Source: Cutibacterium acnes (GTDB lineage Bacteria > Actinomycetota > Actinomycetes > Propionibacteriales > Propionibacteriaceae). Taken from it: a stretch of DNA of 64,000 nucleotides. The first letter of the stretch is position 1. Each line of letters begins with the position of its first letter. The notes beneath the pieces are model-generated. The model saw only the letters and a program-made list of their open reading frames with translations, did not search any database and was not told where the DNA came from. Location: NCBI RefSeq assembly GCF_003030305.1, contig NZ_CP023676.1, positions 1,240,001-1,304,000 on the forward strand, given 5' to 3'. The translations under genes and the position numbers were made by a program. Shown piece after piece: positions 20,008 through 30,418 of the stretch.

Positions 20008-22686
20008 ATGAGAACAGCGGAGATCGGACAGCGCTTCGTCGACTTCTTTGAAAGTAAGGGTCATACCGTAGTGCCGAGCGCCTCACTGCTCTACAACGAT
20101 CCCACCTTGCTGTTCGTTAACGCCGGCATGGTGCCGTTCAAGCCTTACCTTATGGGCACTGAGCCCTCCCCGTGGAAGCGGGCCACCAGTATTCAGAAGT
20201 GCGTGCGCACCTTAGACATTGATGAGGTTGGCAAGACCACTCGTCACGGCACTTTCTTCCAGATGTTGGGGAATTTCTCCTTCGGTGACTACTTCAAGAA
20301 CGAGGCCATTCAGTACGCATGGGAGCTCGTCACTAAGCCGGCAGAACAGGGCGGATTGGGTTTCGATCCTGCCAGCATCTGGGTGACGGTCCTTGGACCT
20401 GGGTTTCACCCTGACTATCCGGAGGGCGACATTGAGGCGCGCGAGGCGTGGCGTGCTGCGGGTATCCCTGACGAGCAGATTCAGGGTCGCTCCCTTAAGG
20501 ACAACTACTGGCATATGGGGGTTCCCGGCCCCGGCGGCCCGTGCTCGGAAATCTACATCGATCGTGGCCCAGCCTATGGTCCCGACGGTGGTCCAGAAGC
20601 AGATGAGGACCGTTACCTTGAGATCTGGAACCTCGTATTCGAGACCGAGGATCTCTCAGCGGTGCGCGCTAAAGATGACTTCGACATCGCAGGCCCATTG
20701 CGCAGCCTTAACATCGACACTGGTGCCGGTCTCGAACGTATTGCCTATCTGCTCCAGGGCGTCGACAATATGTACGAGACTGACCAGGTATTCCCTGTCA
20801 TTGAGAAAGCTTCCGAGATGTCGGGCAAGCGGTACGGTGCTCGCCACGACGACGACGTCCGACTACGCGTAGTTGCTGACCACGTCCGTTCCGGTCTCAT
20901 GCTCATGACCGACGGAGTTACCCCTGGTAATGAGGCCCGCGGTTATGTGTTGCGTCGTCTGCTGCGTCGCGTCGTTCGCGCCATGCGTCTGCTCGGTGTG
21001 GCGGATCCAGTATTACCCGAGTTGCTCTCGGTATCTCGTGATCTTATGGCTGATTCCTTCCCTGATGTCCTCACCCAGTGGGATCGCGTCATCGGTGCCG
21101 CCACAGCGGAAGAGGACACCTTCCGACGCACTCTAAGCTCGGGTACCGCGATGCTCGATGCAGCCGTGGTCGAAACTAAGGCCTCCGGGTCAAAGACCCT
21201 CTCGGGGGAGAAAGCCTTCCAGCTTCACGACACTTACGGGTTCCCAATCGACCTCACTCTCGAAATGGCGGCCGAGCAAGGGTTAGAGGTTGATCGCAAC
21301 AAGTTCACCGCCCTCATGGCTGAGCAGCGTGCCCGCGCTAAAGCTGACTCTCAGGCGAAGAAGGGCCTACTCACGGATCGGGAGGCTTACTCCCAAGTTC
21401 GTGCCCTCGGTGAAACCCCATTCCTCGGCTACACCGATTTGACGGTCGATACCACCGTTACTGGCATCATCGCTAACGGTACTTCCGTGACGGCTGCTGA
21501 GCCGGGGGCCGTCGTCGAGATCGTGTTGGCCGAGACCCCGTTCTATGCCGAGATGGGTGGCCAAGATTCTGATTCTGGCATCATTCGCGCCAACGGGATC
21601 GACTTTGAGGTTCTTGACGTGCAGCGTCCGGTACCAGGCCTGATCGTCCACAAGGTACATCTCGACGGTGATCTCGCCGTTGGCGATCGGGTGACAGCCC
21701 TGGTCAACCCGGCCACTCGTTTTGGAGCCTGCCAGGCCCATACCGCCACCCATGTCATCCATGCCGCTTTACGCGAGCTCGTAGGGCCATCGGCCACCCA
21801 GGCCGGCTCCTACAACAAGCCCGGCTATCTGCGCTTTGATTTCTCCGCTACCAAGGGTCTGTCAGACTCTCTGAAAGACGAAATCGAAGAGCGTTGCAAC
21901 GTTGCCATTCATGACGACTTCGAGGTTACTGATACCCAGATGCCGCTGGAGGATGCCAAAGCCATGGGAGCGATGGCCATGTTCGGCGAAAAGTACCCGC
22001 CGATCGTGCGTGTCGTCGAGCTGGCTGGCCCGTGGTCGCGCGAGTTGTGCGGTGGCACTCACGTTGCCTCCACCGGTCGTATTGGCATGCTAAGTCTGCT
22101 AGGGGAGCAGTCGGTCGGTTCGGGTACCCGGCGCGTCGAGGCCCTCGTTTCCACTGATGCTTTCCGTCACATGGCGGCTGAGCGGGCGCTCGTCAACGAG
22201 TTGACCGGAATCCTCAAGGTGCAGCCGGATCAGCTCGCCGACCGTGTCTCGAAGCTCGCGGCCGATCTCAAGGAGGCCGAGCGTAAGCTCGGCGCTGCTC
22301 GAACCCGTGAGCTCTTGGGTCAGGTTGATGACATCGTTGCCGGGACTACTCCAGCCGGGTCCTTCGACCTCGTCGCTGCCAAGGTTCCAGGTGTCGCGGG
22401 TAGCGACTTGCGTACCCTCGCCGCTGAGATCCGAGCCCGCGTCAAGGATCGTCCCGCCGTTGTCACCCTAATCGGCGGCACTCATGACAAGCCGGCCATG
22501 ATCGTCGCCACCACTGAGTCAGCACGCGCTGCTGGTGCCAAAGCAGGTGCTCTTATCAAGGTCGGCGTTGCTCCGATTGGTGGCCGCGGTGGCGGTAAGG
22601 ACGACATGGCCCAGGGGGCTGGCAGCGACCCCACCGGTATCGACGCCGCTCTGCGTGCTGTTAACACTGAACTGACCGCGCTGTGA
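20008..22686 (+). CDS. alaS: Alanyl-tRNA synthetase
   Basis: 892 residues from ATG 20008 (MRTAEIGQRF), with AGAAGGGC upstream; an earlier in-frame GTG at 19945 is not supported. The N-terminal class II core contains HGTFFQMLGNFSFGDYF, the tRNA recognition domain follows, and the editing domain shows HTATHVIHAALRE and the later CGGTHV, which supply the zinc ligands used to hydrolyse mischarged Ser- or Gly-tRNA-Ala. A Gly-rich DHHA1-type C-terminus (GGRGGGKDDMAQGAG) closes it. Its stop overlaps ruvX by four bases. Confidence 0.97.
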   Translation: MRTAEIGQRFVDFFESKGHTVVPSASLLYNDPTLLFVNAGMVPFKPYLMGTEPSPWKRATSIQKCVRTLDIDEVGKTTRHGTFFQMLGNFSFGDYFKNEAIQYAWELVTKPAEQGGLGFDPASIWVTVLGPGFHPDYPEGDIEAREAWRAAGIPDEQIQGRSLKDNYWHMGVPGPGGPCSEIYIDRGPAYGPDGGPEADEDRYLEIWNLVFETEDLSAVRAKDDFDIAGPLRSLNIDTGAGLERIAYLLQGVDNMYETDQVFPVIEKASEMSGKRYGARHDDDVRLRVVADHVRSGLMLMTDGVTPGNEARGYVLRRLLRRVVRAMRLLGVADPVLPELLSVSRDLMADSFPDVLTQWDRVIGAATAEEDTFRRTLSSGTAMLDAAVVETKASGSKTLSGEKAFQLHDTYGFPIDLTLEMAAEQGLEVDRNKFTALMAEQRARAKADSQAKKGLLTDREAYSQVRALGETPFLGYTDLTVDTTVTGIIANGTSVTAAEPGAVVEIVLAETPFYAEMGGQDSDSGIIRANGIDFEVLDVQRPVPGLIVHKVHLDGDLAVGDRVTALVNPATRFGACQAHTATHVIHAALRELVGPSATQAGSYNKPGYLRFDFSATKGLSDSLKDEIEERCNVAIHDDFEVTDTQMPLEDAKAMGAMAMFGEKYPPIVRVVELAGPWSRELCGGTHVASTGRIGMLSLLGEQSVGSGTRRVEALVSTDAFRHMAAERALVNELTGILKVQPDQLADRVSKLAADLKEAERKLGAARTRELLGQVDDIVAGTTPAGSFDLVAAKVPGVAGSDLRTLAAEIRARVKDRPAVVTLIGGTHDKPAMIVATTESARAAGAKAGALIKVGVAPIGGRGGGKDDMAQGAGSDPTGIDAALRAVNTELTAL

Positions 22687-23165
22687 ACCCTGCCGAACGT
22701 CCGGACACGTCTCTGTGCGGTGTGAGACTTGCCATCGACTGGGGAAAAGCACGGATTGGCGTGGCCGCGAGCGACCGCGACGCGATTCTGGCCTTCCCTG
22801 TTGAGACGGTGCATACCGCCGACCGCCCCGTGCAGCGCTTGGCCGAAATCGTTGCCGAGTACGAACCAGTTGAGGTCATCATGGGGCTTCCGGTTGCCCT
22901 TAATGGGACCGAGCAGTTGGCCGCGCAAGACGTTCGGGATGCCGGACGCCAGTTGGCCGAGGCTATTAACCCGATCCCAGTGCGCTGGGTCGATGAGAGA
23001 ATGACCACGCGTACGGCGGCTCGAGCACTTCACGAGGCGGGGCGCAACGCACGTAAACAGCGTGGCGTGATTGATCAGGCCGCTGCTGTGGCCATACTGG
23101 AACACGTGTTGGAGCAAGTCCGATTAGGCCAATCGGAGACGGCGACGGGAGGGGCGGATTCGTGA
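22683..23165 (+). CDS. ruvX: Putative pre-16S rRNA nuclease / Holliday junction resolvase-like RuvX (YqgF)
   Basis: 160 residues with an RNase H-like fold: the first Asp motif LAIDWGKARIGVA near residues 17-29, the Glu region EVIMGLPVALNGTE, and the final acidic cluster RWVDERMTT, then the GVIDQAAAVAIL helix. In most bacteria this family trims the 5' end of 16S rRNA; a Holliday-junction role has also been proposed. The alaS-ruvX-mltG-aroE order is typical of Actinobacteria, with four-base overlaps on both sides. Confidence 0.93.
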   Translation: MNPAERPDTSLCGVRLAIDWGKARIGVAASDRDAILAFPVETVHTADRPVQRLAEIVAEYEPVEVIMGLPVALNGTEQLAAQDVRDAGRQLAEAINPIPVRWVDERMTTRTAARALHEAGRNARKQRGVIDQAAAVAILEHVLEQVRLGQSETATGGADS

Positions 23166-24271
23166 GCGGACCGTTCAACGAGCACGATGACCCGAAGGCG
23201 GAATTTTGGTACAAACTTCGCAGCGCGGTCGCCGTCATCCTTTCCCTGACCGTGCTCGTCGGCGGGTGCGTCTTCGTCGGTGTGAAGGTCTACGACGGCT
23301 ACATCTCGTACAAGTCTGCTGACGACTACCTCGGAGATGGCGAGAAGGACGTCTTAGTTCGGGTACCTGCTGGCGCATCGGTAAGCGAAGTTGGCTCGAT
23401 CCTGCTCGATAACGACGTCGTCAAGTCAACGAAGGCATATAACAAGGCCCTTCGCGATTCGGAATCTGACGTTACTATTCAGGCTGGTCAGTACAAGCTC
23501 AAGACGCATATGAACGCCGCAAAGGCCGTGTCCATTCTGGACAATCCGGACAATATCCAGCGCACCCGTGTCACCCTGCCCGAGGGCTTAACCACAGAGC
23601 AACAGTTCGGGATCATGGCCAAGGGAACCACGATGCCAGTTGGCAGCTTCCAGAATGCGTATAAGCAAACTGCGAAGCTAGGCCTGCCGGTCTGGGCCAA
23701 GGGGCGCCCAGAGGGCTTCCTCTTTCCCGACACCTATGAGGTGGGGTCAAATCCAACTCCGCTAGAAATCCTGCAGATGCAAACGAATCAGTTCGCCAAG
23801 CAGGTTAACACGATGAATTTCATTGGCCAGGCTCAGACTATTAAACGTAGCCCCTACGATGCCCTCATCGTCGCCTCCATCTTGGAAAGAGAGGCCAAAA
23901 AGCCAAAAGATATGCAGATGATCGCCGGGATCATCTACAACCGCCTCCAACAAGGAATGAAGTTGGAGTCGGATGCTACGGTGCTCTACGCCAACCACGT
24001 CGAAGGCAAGCTGACAACGAACGACGAACAGCGTGCCAAGGATTCGCCGTACAACACCTATTTGTATAACGGCTTGCCGCCTACCCCTATCGACAACCCC
24101 GGTGCGACATCTATGGAGGCAGCTGTGACACCGATTAAGAGTGACTACCTTTATTGGGTTGTTACAGATCCTGACAAGGGCACTACGGCGTATTCCAAGA
24201 CGCTGGCTGAGCACGAGAAAAATGTCAAGAAATTCCAAGCTTGGTGTCAGGACCACAAGGGGAAGTGCTAG
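23162..24271 (+). CDS. mltG: Endolytic murein transglycosylase MltG (YceG-like)
   Basis: 369 residues. A single N-terminal transmembrane helix (about 20-40) anchors the protein with its catalytic part outside. The YceG domain contains the LysM-like PAGASVSEVGSILLDNDVV stretch, the catalytic glutamate in ASILEREAK, and the conserved LESDATVLY and SPYNTYLYNGLPPTPIDNPG segments. MltG cuts nascent glycan strands and so ends their polymerisation. It follows ruvX with a four-base overlap and precedes aroE. Confidence 0.94.
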   Translation: MSGPFNEHDDPKAEFWYKLRSAVAVILSLTVLVGGCVFVGVKVYDGYISYKSADDYLGDGEKDVLVRVPAGASVSEVGSILLDNDVVKSTKAYNKALRDSESDVTIQAGQYKLKTHMNAAKAVSILDNPDNIQRTRVTLPEGLTTEQQFGIMAKGTTMPVGSFQNAYKQTAKLGLPVWAKGRPEGFLFPDTYEVGSNPTPLEILQMQTNQFAKQVNTMNFIGQAQTIKRSPYDALIVASILEREAKKPKDMQMIAGIIYNRLQQGMKLESDATVLYANHVEGKLTTNDEQRAKDSPYNTYLYNGLPPTPIDNPGATSMEAAVTPIKSDYLYWVVTDPDKGTTAYSKTLAEHEKNVKKFQAWCQDHKGKC

Positions 24272-24302
24272 GACAATACGTGCTGATCTAGGAGGACTGG
24301 CG

Positions 24303-25109
24303 ATGCGCTGTGCGGTGATTGGCCATCCAGTGGCTCACTCCTTGTCCCCGGCAATTCACCGCGCCGCATACCAGGTCCTCGGCCTGGAGTGGTCCTACCA
24401 GGCCATCGACGTCGAGCCTGGTGGTTTGCGTGCTTTTATTGAGGGGCTCGACGGTTCCTGGCGAGGGCTATCAGTGACGATGCCTCACAAGGCCGATCTC
24501 GTCGAGTTGGGGGAGACCGACGCGACGGTTGACATGTTGGGAGCGGCGAATACCTGGGTTTGTCGTGACGGCACGACCATCGTCCGCAATACCGACGTCA
24601 CGGGGGCAGAGGCTGCGCTTCGTGCCAGGGGAGTGACTGATGTCGAGAAGGTTGTCATGCTGGGGGCGGGCGCAACAGCCCGGTCTGTTCTTGCGGCTGC
24701 CATTGGGATGGGAGCGGGCGAAGCCGTCGTGATGTCGCGCTCGCGCGAACGGTCCACGAAGATCCTTAAACTTGCTGATGGCCTCGGCATTCGTGTTGCC
24801 TGGTTGCCTTTCGAATCGGAGCCTCCGCGGTGCAACCTCATAGTCTCGACGGTTCCAGCCGGTTCCTTGATAAGGCGTGCTGAAGATCTCGCTGCTCGAG
24901 CTAATGCGGTCTTTGACGTCGTCTATGATCCCTGGCCAACCCCTTTGGCCGTGGCTGGGAAGATCGCTGGTGCAACCGTCATTGACGGCTTGGACCTGCT
25001 CGCTGGGCAGGCGGTCGGTCAGGTGCAACTCATGACTGGCTACCCGGTGCCGATGGACGTTTTGAGGTCCACAGCGCAGAACGGCCTGGCTGAGCACGCC
25101 CGCCTTTGA
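24303..25109 (+). CDS. aroE: Shikimate dehydrogenase
   Basis: Reduces 3-dehydroshikimate to shikimate with NADPH. 268 residues from ATG 24303, preceded by AGGAGG at 24289-24294; the frame is open upstream into mltG but that part has the wrong composition. Seen are the substrate site [17 protein letters not shown], the catalytic Lys in [21 protein letters not shown], and the Rossmann motif [15 protein letters not shown], with a basic SRSRERS patch for the NADP phosphate. It heads the aroE-aroC-aroK-aroB run. Confidence 0.95.
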   Translation: MRCAVIGHPVAHSLSPAIHRAAYQVLGLEWSYQAIDVEPGGLRAFIEGLDGSWRGLSVTMPHKADLVELGETDATVDMLGAANTWVCRDGTTIVRNTDVTGAEAALRARGVTDVEKVVMLGAGATARSVLAAAIGMGAGEAVVMSRSRERSTKILKLADGLGIRVAWLPFESEPPRCNLIVSTVPAGSLIRRAEDLAARANAVFDVVYDPWPTPLAVAGKIAGATVIDGLDLLAGQAVGQVQLMTGYPVPMDVLRSTAQNGLAEHARL

Positions 25110-25122
25110 AAGACTGAATGTT

Positions 25123-26319
25123 ATGCTGCGTTATCTCACTGCCGGGGAGTCTCATGGCCCTGCTCTCGTCGCGACGATGGAGGGCATTCCGGCTCACGTC
25201 CAGGTCGGGGCTGTAGAGATTTCCGAGGAGTTGCGACGTCGCCGTCTCGGGGCGGGACGAGGAGCCCGCATGTCTTTCGAAGCTGACGAGTTGGAGTTGC
25301 TTGCCGGATTCCGACACGGGGAGACGTTAGGCGATCCCCTTGCGATCCGGATCGGCAATTCGGAATGGGAGAAGTGGCGCACCGTCATGGCTCCTGGTCC
25401 GGTAGCTCCCGAGGATCTGGCCGGGCATGCCCGTGCAGCTGCGCTCACGCGACCCCGCCCAGGCCATGCTGACCTTGCTGGCATGCAGAAATACGACTTT
25501 GATGAGGCCCGGCCAATCCTAGAGCGCGCCTCTGCCCGCGAGACAGCCGCCCGCGTCGCATTGGGAGCGATTGCGAAGGCTTTCCTTAAGCAGTCTCTCG
25601 GCATCGAGCTGCTTTCCCACGTGGTGTCCTTGGGCCCTGTCTCAGCTCCAAATGGTCCACGTCCGGATCCAAGCGATCTGACCCGTATCGATGCGGATCC
25701 AGTGCGGTGCGCCGATTCAGTCACGAGCAAGCGCATGGTTGCGGAAATCGAGGCCTGCCGCAAGGAAGGCGACACCCTGGGAGGTGTCGTGGAAGTACTG
25801 GCCTACGGTCTACCGGCCGGGTTGGGATCGCATAGTCAGGGGGACCGACGGCTCGACGCCCGTCTTGCCGGAGCCTTGATGGGCATTCAAGCTATTAAGG
25901 GGGTCGAGTTTGGCGACGGTTTCGACCTGACCCGTCGCCGAGGGTCGCAGGCTCACGACTGGATGGAGCCGACTGAGGGCGGTATCCATCGAGTGAGTGA
26001 TCGTGCCGGTGGCACTGAGGGTGGCATGTCGACTGGTCAGATACTACGGGTGCGTGCGGCGATGAAACCGATTGCCACCGTACCGCGAGCATTGCCGACC
26101 GTAGACGTGACCACCGGTGAAGCTGCCAATGCCCACCACCAGCGTTCCGACGTGTGTGCGGTTCCTGCCGCCGGTGTGGTTGCTGAGGCCATGGCCGCAT
26201 TGGTGTTGGCTGAGTGCGCGTTGGAGAAATTTGGCGGGGATTCAGTAACTGAGACCCGTCGCAATGCGCAGGCCTACCTGGATCGTCTTGCCGCGCGCGG
26301 TCTGGCGGTGGCCCCATGA
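25123..26319 (+). CDS. aroC: Chorismate synthase
   Basis: Last shikimate pathway step: EPSP to chorismate, using reduced FMN. The 398 residues start [18 protein letters not shown] and include the family signatures [22 protein letters not shown] (cited in part by residues 45-66), [15 protein letters not shown] RPGHADLAG, the [18 protein letters not shown] region and [18 protein letters not shown] in the C-terminal half. The length is standard for the bacterial monofunctional enzyme. It overlaps aroK by four bases. Confidence 0.97.
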   Translation: MLRYLTAGESHGPALVATMEGIPAHVQVGAVEISEELRRRRLGAGRGARMSFEADELELLAGFRHGETLGDPLAIRIGNSEWEKWRTVMAPGPVAPEDLAGHARAAALTRPRPGHADLAGMQKYDFDEARPILERASARETAARVALGAIAKAFLKQSLGIELLSHVVSLGPVSAPNGPRPDPSDLTRIDADPVRCADSVTSKRMVAEIEACRKEGDTLGGVVEVLAYGLPAGLGSHSQGDRRLDARLAGALMGIQAIKGVEFGDGFDLTRRRGSQAHDWMEPTEGGIHRVSDRAGGTEGGMSTGQILRVRAAMKPIATVPRALPTVDVTTGEAANAHHQRSDVCAVPAAGVVAEAMAALVLAECALEKFGGDSVTETRRNAQAYLDRLAARGLAVAP

Positions 26320-26819
26320 TAGCTCTCATCGGTGCTCCTGGATCAGGCAAGTCGACCGTCGGGCCGTTGCTGGCCCAGCGCCTTGGAGAAGAGTTCGTCG
26401 ACGTCGATGCCGTGATTGAGCAGGCCGAGGGTCGTGATATTCCGGAGATTTTTCTCATTGACGGAGAGTCGTATTTTCGCAAGGTCGAGAGACGAGAGAC
26501 GCTTGCCGCCATCGAGCGCGGCGGGGTGGTGTCTCTCGGCGGGGGGGCTCCGGCCGACGTCGAGGTCGGGAACGCGCTGGACCGAATGTGCGTTGTCTGG
26601 CTGGACGTCTCGGCTCGTACTGCTGCCGATCGCGTCGGGCTCAAAGACACTGGTCGCCCCTTGCTGGGAGGCCAGGTGCATTCGCAGTTAGTGCGCCTCA
26701 TGAAGGAGAGGCGGGCGGTTTACCAGCGCCCCGCAACGATCCGGGTGGCCACCGACACGCTGACACCGGAGCAAGTCGTCGACGTCATCGTGTCTGAACT
26801 GGCCGACTTAAAGGAGTAG
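26316..26819 (+). CDS. aroK: Shikimate kinase
   Basis: Phosphorylates shikimate at O3 with ATP. 167 residues: Walker A is GAPGSGKST (6-14), the shikimate-binding Asp pair is FVDVDAVIE, the arginine site is [10 protein letters not shown], and the substrate loop is SLGGGAP. The lid contains RPLLGG. Its start overlaps the aroC stop and its own stop is two bases before aroB. Confidence 0.95.
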   Translation: MIALIGAPGSGKSTVGPLLAQRLGEEFVDVDAVIEQAEGRDIPEIFLIDGESYFRKVERRETLAAIERGGVVSLGGGAPADVEVGNALDRMCVVWLDVSARTAADRVGLKDTGRPLLGGQVHSQLVRLMKERRAVYQRPATIRVATDTLTPEQVVDVIVSELADLKE

Positions 26820-26821
26820 CC

Positions 26822-27907
26822 GTGAACCTTGTTGAGGTCGCCACGACCAAGCCTTACCGGGTGAGGATCGGTTCAGGAGCGGTCCACGAGTTGGCTGGTT
26901 TGGTGGCAGGACGCCGTGCAGCTGTGGTCTGCCCACAGACTCTGGTGCATCTGGTACCTCGCTTTGGTATTGACGATCTTGTGGTCATCGAGGTTCCCGA
27001 CGCTGAGGCCGCCAAAACGCCTGAAGTTCTCGTTAATGGCTGGCGCCGGCTAGCCGAGGCCAACATGACCCGTGGAGATATCATTGTCGGGTTTGGCGGA
27101 GGAGCTACCACCGATGTTGCAGGGTTTCTAGCCGCAACATGGATGCGAGGGATTGACGTCATCCACGTTCCGACGACTGTGCTGGCTATGGCCGACGCTG
27201 CGATTGGCGGCAAAACTGGTGTCAACATTCCTGCCGGGAAAAACCTTGTTGGAGCCTTCCATGAGCCCATCGGCGTCTTGTGTGACACGGAACTGCTGAC
27301 GACCCTGCCAGCGCGAGAGGTGCGTTCTGGCCTGGCTGAGATCGTCAAATGCGGGTTTATTAAAGACCCGGTGATTCTCGACGTCATCTCCAACCATCCG
27401 CGGTTGGCCCTCGACGTCACTTCCCAGACCTTCGTTGAGGTGCTGACGCGTGCGATTACCGTCAAGGCTGGTGTGGTGAGCGCTGATCTGCACGAGCGGA
27501 CGTCTTCGAGAGAAGAGGTCGGACGCGAGAGGCTCAACTATGGTCACACCTTGGCCCACGCTATTGAGGCCCACAAGCATTTCACGTGGCGTCATGGCGA
27601 GGCTGACGCGGTGGGCATGGTGTTTGCGGCCGAACTGTCGCACCGGTACCTGGGACTGTCCGATGAGGTCGTTGCGCGCACCCGCACTATCCTGTCTGAG
27701 ATCGGATTGCCTGTTACCTGTGACGAGATTAAGTGGGCAGATCTGCGCAAGACGATGAACGTGGACAAGAAAACCAGGGTAGACCCGCAGACCGGGCGTC
27801 AAGTGTTGCGGTTTGTCGGTATTCACAAACCCGGTCAGGTCGCCATGATCGTCGACCCTGACGAGGCCGCTTTAGCCGAGTGCTACGACCGGTGTTCCGC
27901 ACGGTAA
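26822..27907 (+). CDS. aroB: 3-Dehydroquinate synthase
   Basis: Converts DAHP to 3-dehydroquinate, needing NAD and a divalent metal. 361 residues with the NAD loop GFGGGATTDVAGFLAATWMRG, the VPTTVLAMADAAIGGKTGVN stretch, the metal glutamate in SGLAEIVKCG and the two metal histidines in LNYGHTLAHAIE and HGEADAVGM. The GTG start at 26822 directly follows the aroK stop. It ends the shikimate run; the next genes lie on the opposite strand. Confidence 0.96.
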   Translation: MNLVEVATTKPYRVRIGSGAVHELAGLVAGRRAAVVCPQTLVHLVPRFGIDDLVVIEVPDAEAAKTPEVLVNGWRRLAEANMTRGDIIVGFGGGATTDVAGFLAATWMRGIDVIHVPTTVLAMADAAIGGKTGVNIPAGKNLVGAFHEPIGVLCDTELLTTLPAREVRSGLAEIVKCGFIKDPVILDVISNHPRLALDVTSQTFVEVLTRAITVKAGVVSADLHERTSSREEVGRERLNYGHTLAHAIEAHKHFTWRHGEADAVGMVFAAELSHRYLGLSDEVVARTRTILSEIGLPVTCDEIKWADLRKTMNVDKKTRVDPQTGRQVLRFVGIHKPGQVAMIVDPDEAALAECYDRCSAR

Positions 27908-27949
27908 AAACGTTCGGAAATGAACATGTGGCTGCGGGTCAGTCGGCAT

Positions 27950-29191
27950 TCAGGCCTCCGTGACGCCGTCGACCCCAAGTGATGTGACGATTCGGGAAAT
28001 ATCTTGTTGGGCACTCTTGAGCCTCGCCTGATTCCCCATACCCGACTTAAGTTCAGTATCGACGGCATGAATCCGGATCGGACCGTCGTTCTTAGAACCG
28101 ATGAGGATCGGGATGTACTCAGCCTTCGTCGTCGAAACCTTCCCAGATCGCACCGTGAAGGTGACCCGACCGACGACTCCTTCGTCGGTACCGGGCATGT
28201 TAGACGACTGCTGGGCAACGAGATTCCCCAGCCCATACATGACGATCTTGCCGTTCATCCGCGTCCATGGCTCAACGACATGGCTGTGGTGGCAGTAAAC
28301 CATGTCGACGGCAGGAGATGCAGTAAGGCGCTGCGCTAGCCGAATCTGTTCCCCGGTCGGCTCATGGTGATATTCGAGGCCAGAGTGAGCCGCGACGATA
28401 ACGATATCTGCGCCAGCCTTCTTTGCCGCTTCTGCTCTCTTAATGAGGTGGTCTGCCTCAATGTCACTCCACGCCCATGATTTGCCCTTGGGAGGAGTCG
28501 ATCCGTTGAGGCCGTAAGCTCCCGAGACCAGACCCAACTTGAGGCCGTGACTCACGATGACGGGGGTGTCAGCCTCTTCTTTAGTTCGGGCTGTGCCGGA
28601 ATGCTTAACATGTGCGGCGTCCAGAGCGTCAAGGGTAGCCTTCACACCTGGCAAGCCACGGTCGAAGGAGTGGTTCGAGGCGGTACTGCAGGCGTCGAAT
28701 CCAACAGCAGCGATCCCCTTGGCGATCTCAGCGGGCACTGCGAACTCTGGATAGCCGGAGTACTGAGAACCTTTGGGAGCGACAGGTACCTCCTCGTGAC
28801 AGATCGACACGTCGGCGTTGCGAAGGATGGGAGCAACGGTTCCGAAGATCGGCGCGAAATCGTTCTTTCCGTGGCCATCCTCCCGCGCCGTGCCCCACGT
28901 GGAAGGGTGCCAGAGCAGGTCCCCGGAGACAGTGACAGTTAGTGATCCGTTGGTATTGCGATGGATCAATGGCTGGGTGGTGGCTATCTTCGTGGGCGTA
29001 GCGGACGTCGCCCTTGCAGGCGTGGGTTCAACGGTCGATCGTGATGGCATGGAGGAGGCCTTCGACGCGCTTGATGAGGCCGCAGGGAGGGGTACTCCGG
29101 TGTCGTCAGGTGGCGGCGTGGTTGCGCATCCGCTGGCCATAATCCCGGTAATCAAGGCAACTATCGCCCATCCTCGTCGAGGCAGCACCAT
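27950..29191 (-). CDS. CapA-family lipoprotein (predicted metallophosphatase)
   Basis: 413 residues. A lipoprotein signal peptide ends in the lipobox MASGC near residue 23, followed by a Ser/Thr/Ala/Pro-rich linker of about 55 residues, so it is probably tethered to the outer face of the membrane. The CapA/PgsA-like domain carries the metallophosphatase-type motifs NADVSICHEE, STASNHSFDRG, VAAHSGLEYHHEPT and CHHSHVVEPW. CapA proteins are tied to poly-gamma-glutamate capsules in bacilli, but no capB or capC is near, so that role should not be assumed. It starts immediately after the ppk2 stop, so the two form an operon. Confidence 0.87.
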   Translation of the reverse strand: MVLPRRGWAIVALITGIMASGCATTPPPDDTGVPLPAASSSASKASSMPSRSTVEPTPARATSATPTKIATTQPLIHRNTNGSLTVTVSGDLLWHPSTWGTAREDGHGKNDFAPIFGTVAPILRNADVSICHEEVPVAPKGSQYSGYPEFAVPAEIAKGIAAVGFDACSTASNHSFDRGLPGVKATLDALDAAHVKHSGTARTKEEADTPVIVSHGLKLGLVSGAYGLNGSTPPKGKSWAWSDIEADHLIKRAEAAKKAGADIVIVAAHSGLEYHHEPTGEQIRLAQRLTASPAVDMVYCHHSHVVEPWTRMNGKIVMYGLGNLVAQQSSNMPGTDEGVVGRVTFTVRSGKVSTTKAEYIPILIGSKNDGPIRIHAVDTELKSGMGNQARLKSAQQDISRIVTSLGVDGVTEA

Positions 29192-30142
29192 TTAGTCTCC
29201 AACCATGTCTCGAGCTCGACGCACTAACCTCGGATCAGGCTGTCCGACGACATCCACATCTTTGCCTTCGTAATCATATTGCGACAAGAAGTACCTCATC
29301 GCATTAAGACGCGCGCGTTTTTTGTCATTAGACTTGATACATATCCACGGCGCGGCATCAGTGTCAGTTGCGGCAAACATCTCCTCTTTAGCACGGGTGT
29401 AATCGTCCCAGCGCCCCAGCGACTCCAAGTCCATCGGGGAGAGCTTCCAGCGACGAACTGGATCGAGCTGACGAATTGCGAACCGGGTGCGTTGCTCCTG
29501 CCGGGTGACCGAGAACCAGAACTTCGTAACATGAATGCCCGATTCGATCATCATCTCTTCGAGGATTGGAGCCTGCCGAAGGAAGATTCGATGCTCTTCA
29601 TCGGTGCAAAACCCCATGACCCGTTCGACGCCGCCACGATTATACCACGAGCGGTCAAAGAGCACGATTTCGCCGGCCGTAGGAAGGTGTTGAATGTAAC
29701 GCTGGAAATTCCATTGGCCCAGTTCGCGGTCTGATGGCTTATCGAGGGCTACGACGCGGCAACGACGCGGATTGAGGTGTTCGCTAAACCTCTTAATGGC
29801 CCCACCTTTGCCTGCGGCGTCGCGACCTTCAAAGATGATGACGTGACGCTCACCGGTATCGTCGATCGAGTACTGGAGTTTCAGTAGTTCAATCTGCAGC
29901 AGTCTCTTTTGGGTTTCGTATTCACGACGATCCATGAGGTTGGGGTACGGATAATCTTCGTGCCAGGTTTCCACGGCAGAGCCGTCAGGGGCGATGAGTT
30001 CGGGGTCGTCACCATGCTCATCGGAGTCGACGACATATCCAGCATCAGCGACCAGGTCAATGAACTCGCGCAGCGAGTGCTGGTCGGAGTCCGTAGCGGG
30101 GTCGAAACTAGTCGGCAGCTGGCTGGAACCGAGGTCGTACAT
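29192..30142 (-). CDS. ppk2: Polyphosphate kinase 2 family protein
   Basis: 316 residues. PPK2 enzymes move phosphate between polyphosphate and nucleotides, usually making GTP or ATP from the diphosphates. The Walker A motif FEGRDAAGKGGAIKRF lies near residues 106-121 and the Walker B/lid region FDRSWYNRGGVERVMGFC near 164-181. The conserved NFQRYIQHLPTAGEIVLFDRSW order is that of class I single-domain PPK2. An acidic N-terminal 50 residues precede the domain. It is the first gene of a unit with the capA-like gene. Confidence 0.92.
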   Translation of the reverse strand: MYDLGSSQLPTSFDPATDSDQHSLREFIDLVADAGYVVDSDEHGDDPELIAPDGSAVETWHEDYPYPNLMDRREYETQKRLLQIELLKLQYSIDDTGERHVIIFEGRDAAGKGGAIKRFSEHLNPRRCRVVALDKPSDRELGQWNFQRYIQHLPTAGEIVLFDRSWYNRGGVERVMGFCTDEEHRIFLRQAPILEEMMIESGIHVTKFWFSVTRQEQRTRFAIRQLDPVRRWKLSPMDLESLGRWDDYTRAKEEMFAATDTDAAPWICIKSNDKKRARLNAMRYFLSQYDYEGKDVDVVGQPDPRLVRRARDMVGD

Positions 30143-30418
30143 GGCCTCACGTTATCGTGATCATGGGGTGCGCGGGGCAGCCTCACAGTGAACGGACGGT
30201 GACTCTGCAATGTTCAACAGGTCTCCACCTGCCCAGCACGAGGGCCCCATTTTGTGACTAATATCTCACCAGGCGAGACTGTACGGTGCCTAAGGCAACG
30301 CCTTCCTGAGCAACGGGCCGCACTGGGATTCCGCTACACTTATCGAGGGTGGGCTAGAGCGACTAGCTGTCCCTACCCGTCCATCTCCCCATCCGACGAC
30401 TCCGAAAGGGCCCGACCT
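30143..30418. other. Divergent ppk2/efp intergenic region
   Basis: 276 bases between divergent genes. It must hold promoters for both, but I see no clear -10/-35 pair or operator. The efp frame is open back to 30254, but the translated stretch has no resemblance to EF-P and is read as leader. Confidence 0.4.

Noticed and set aside
24141..24302. Upstream in-frame extension of aroE into mltG
   Set aside because: Composition is that of an off-frame reading of mltG; AGGAGG and ATG 24303 match the family N-terminus.
26854..27826. Two overlapping minus-strand open frames inside aroB
   Set aside because: Shadows of aroB; low-complexity Ser/Arg-rich translation and no start signals.
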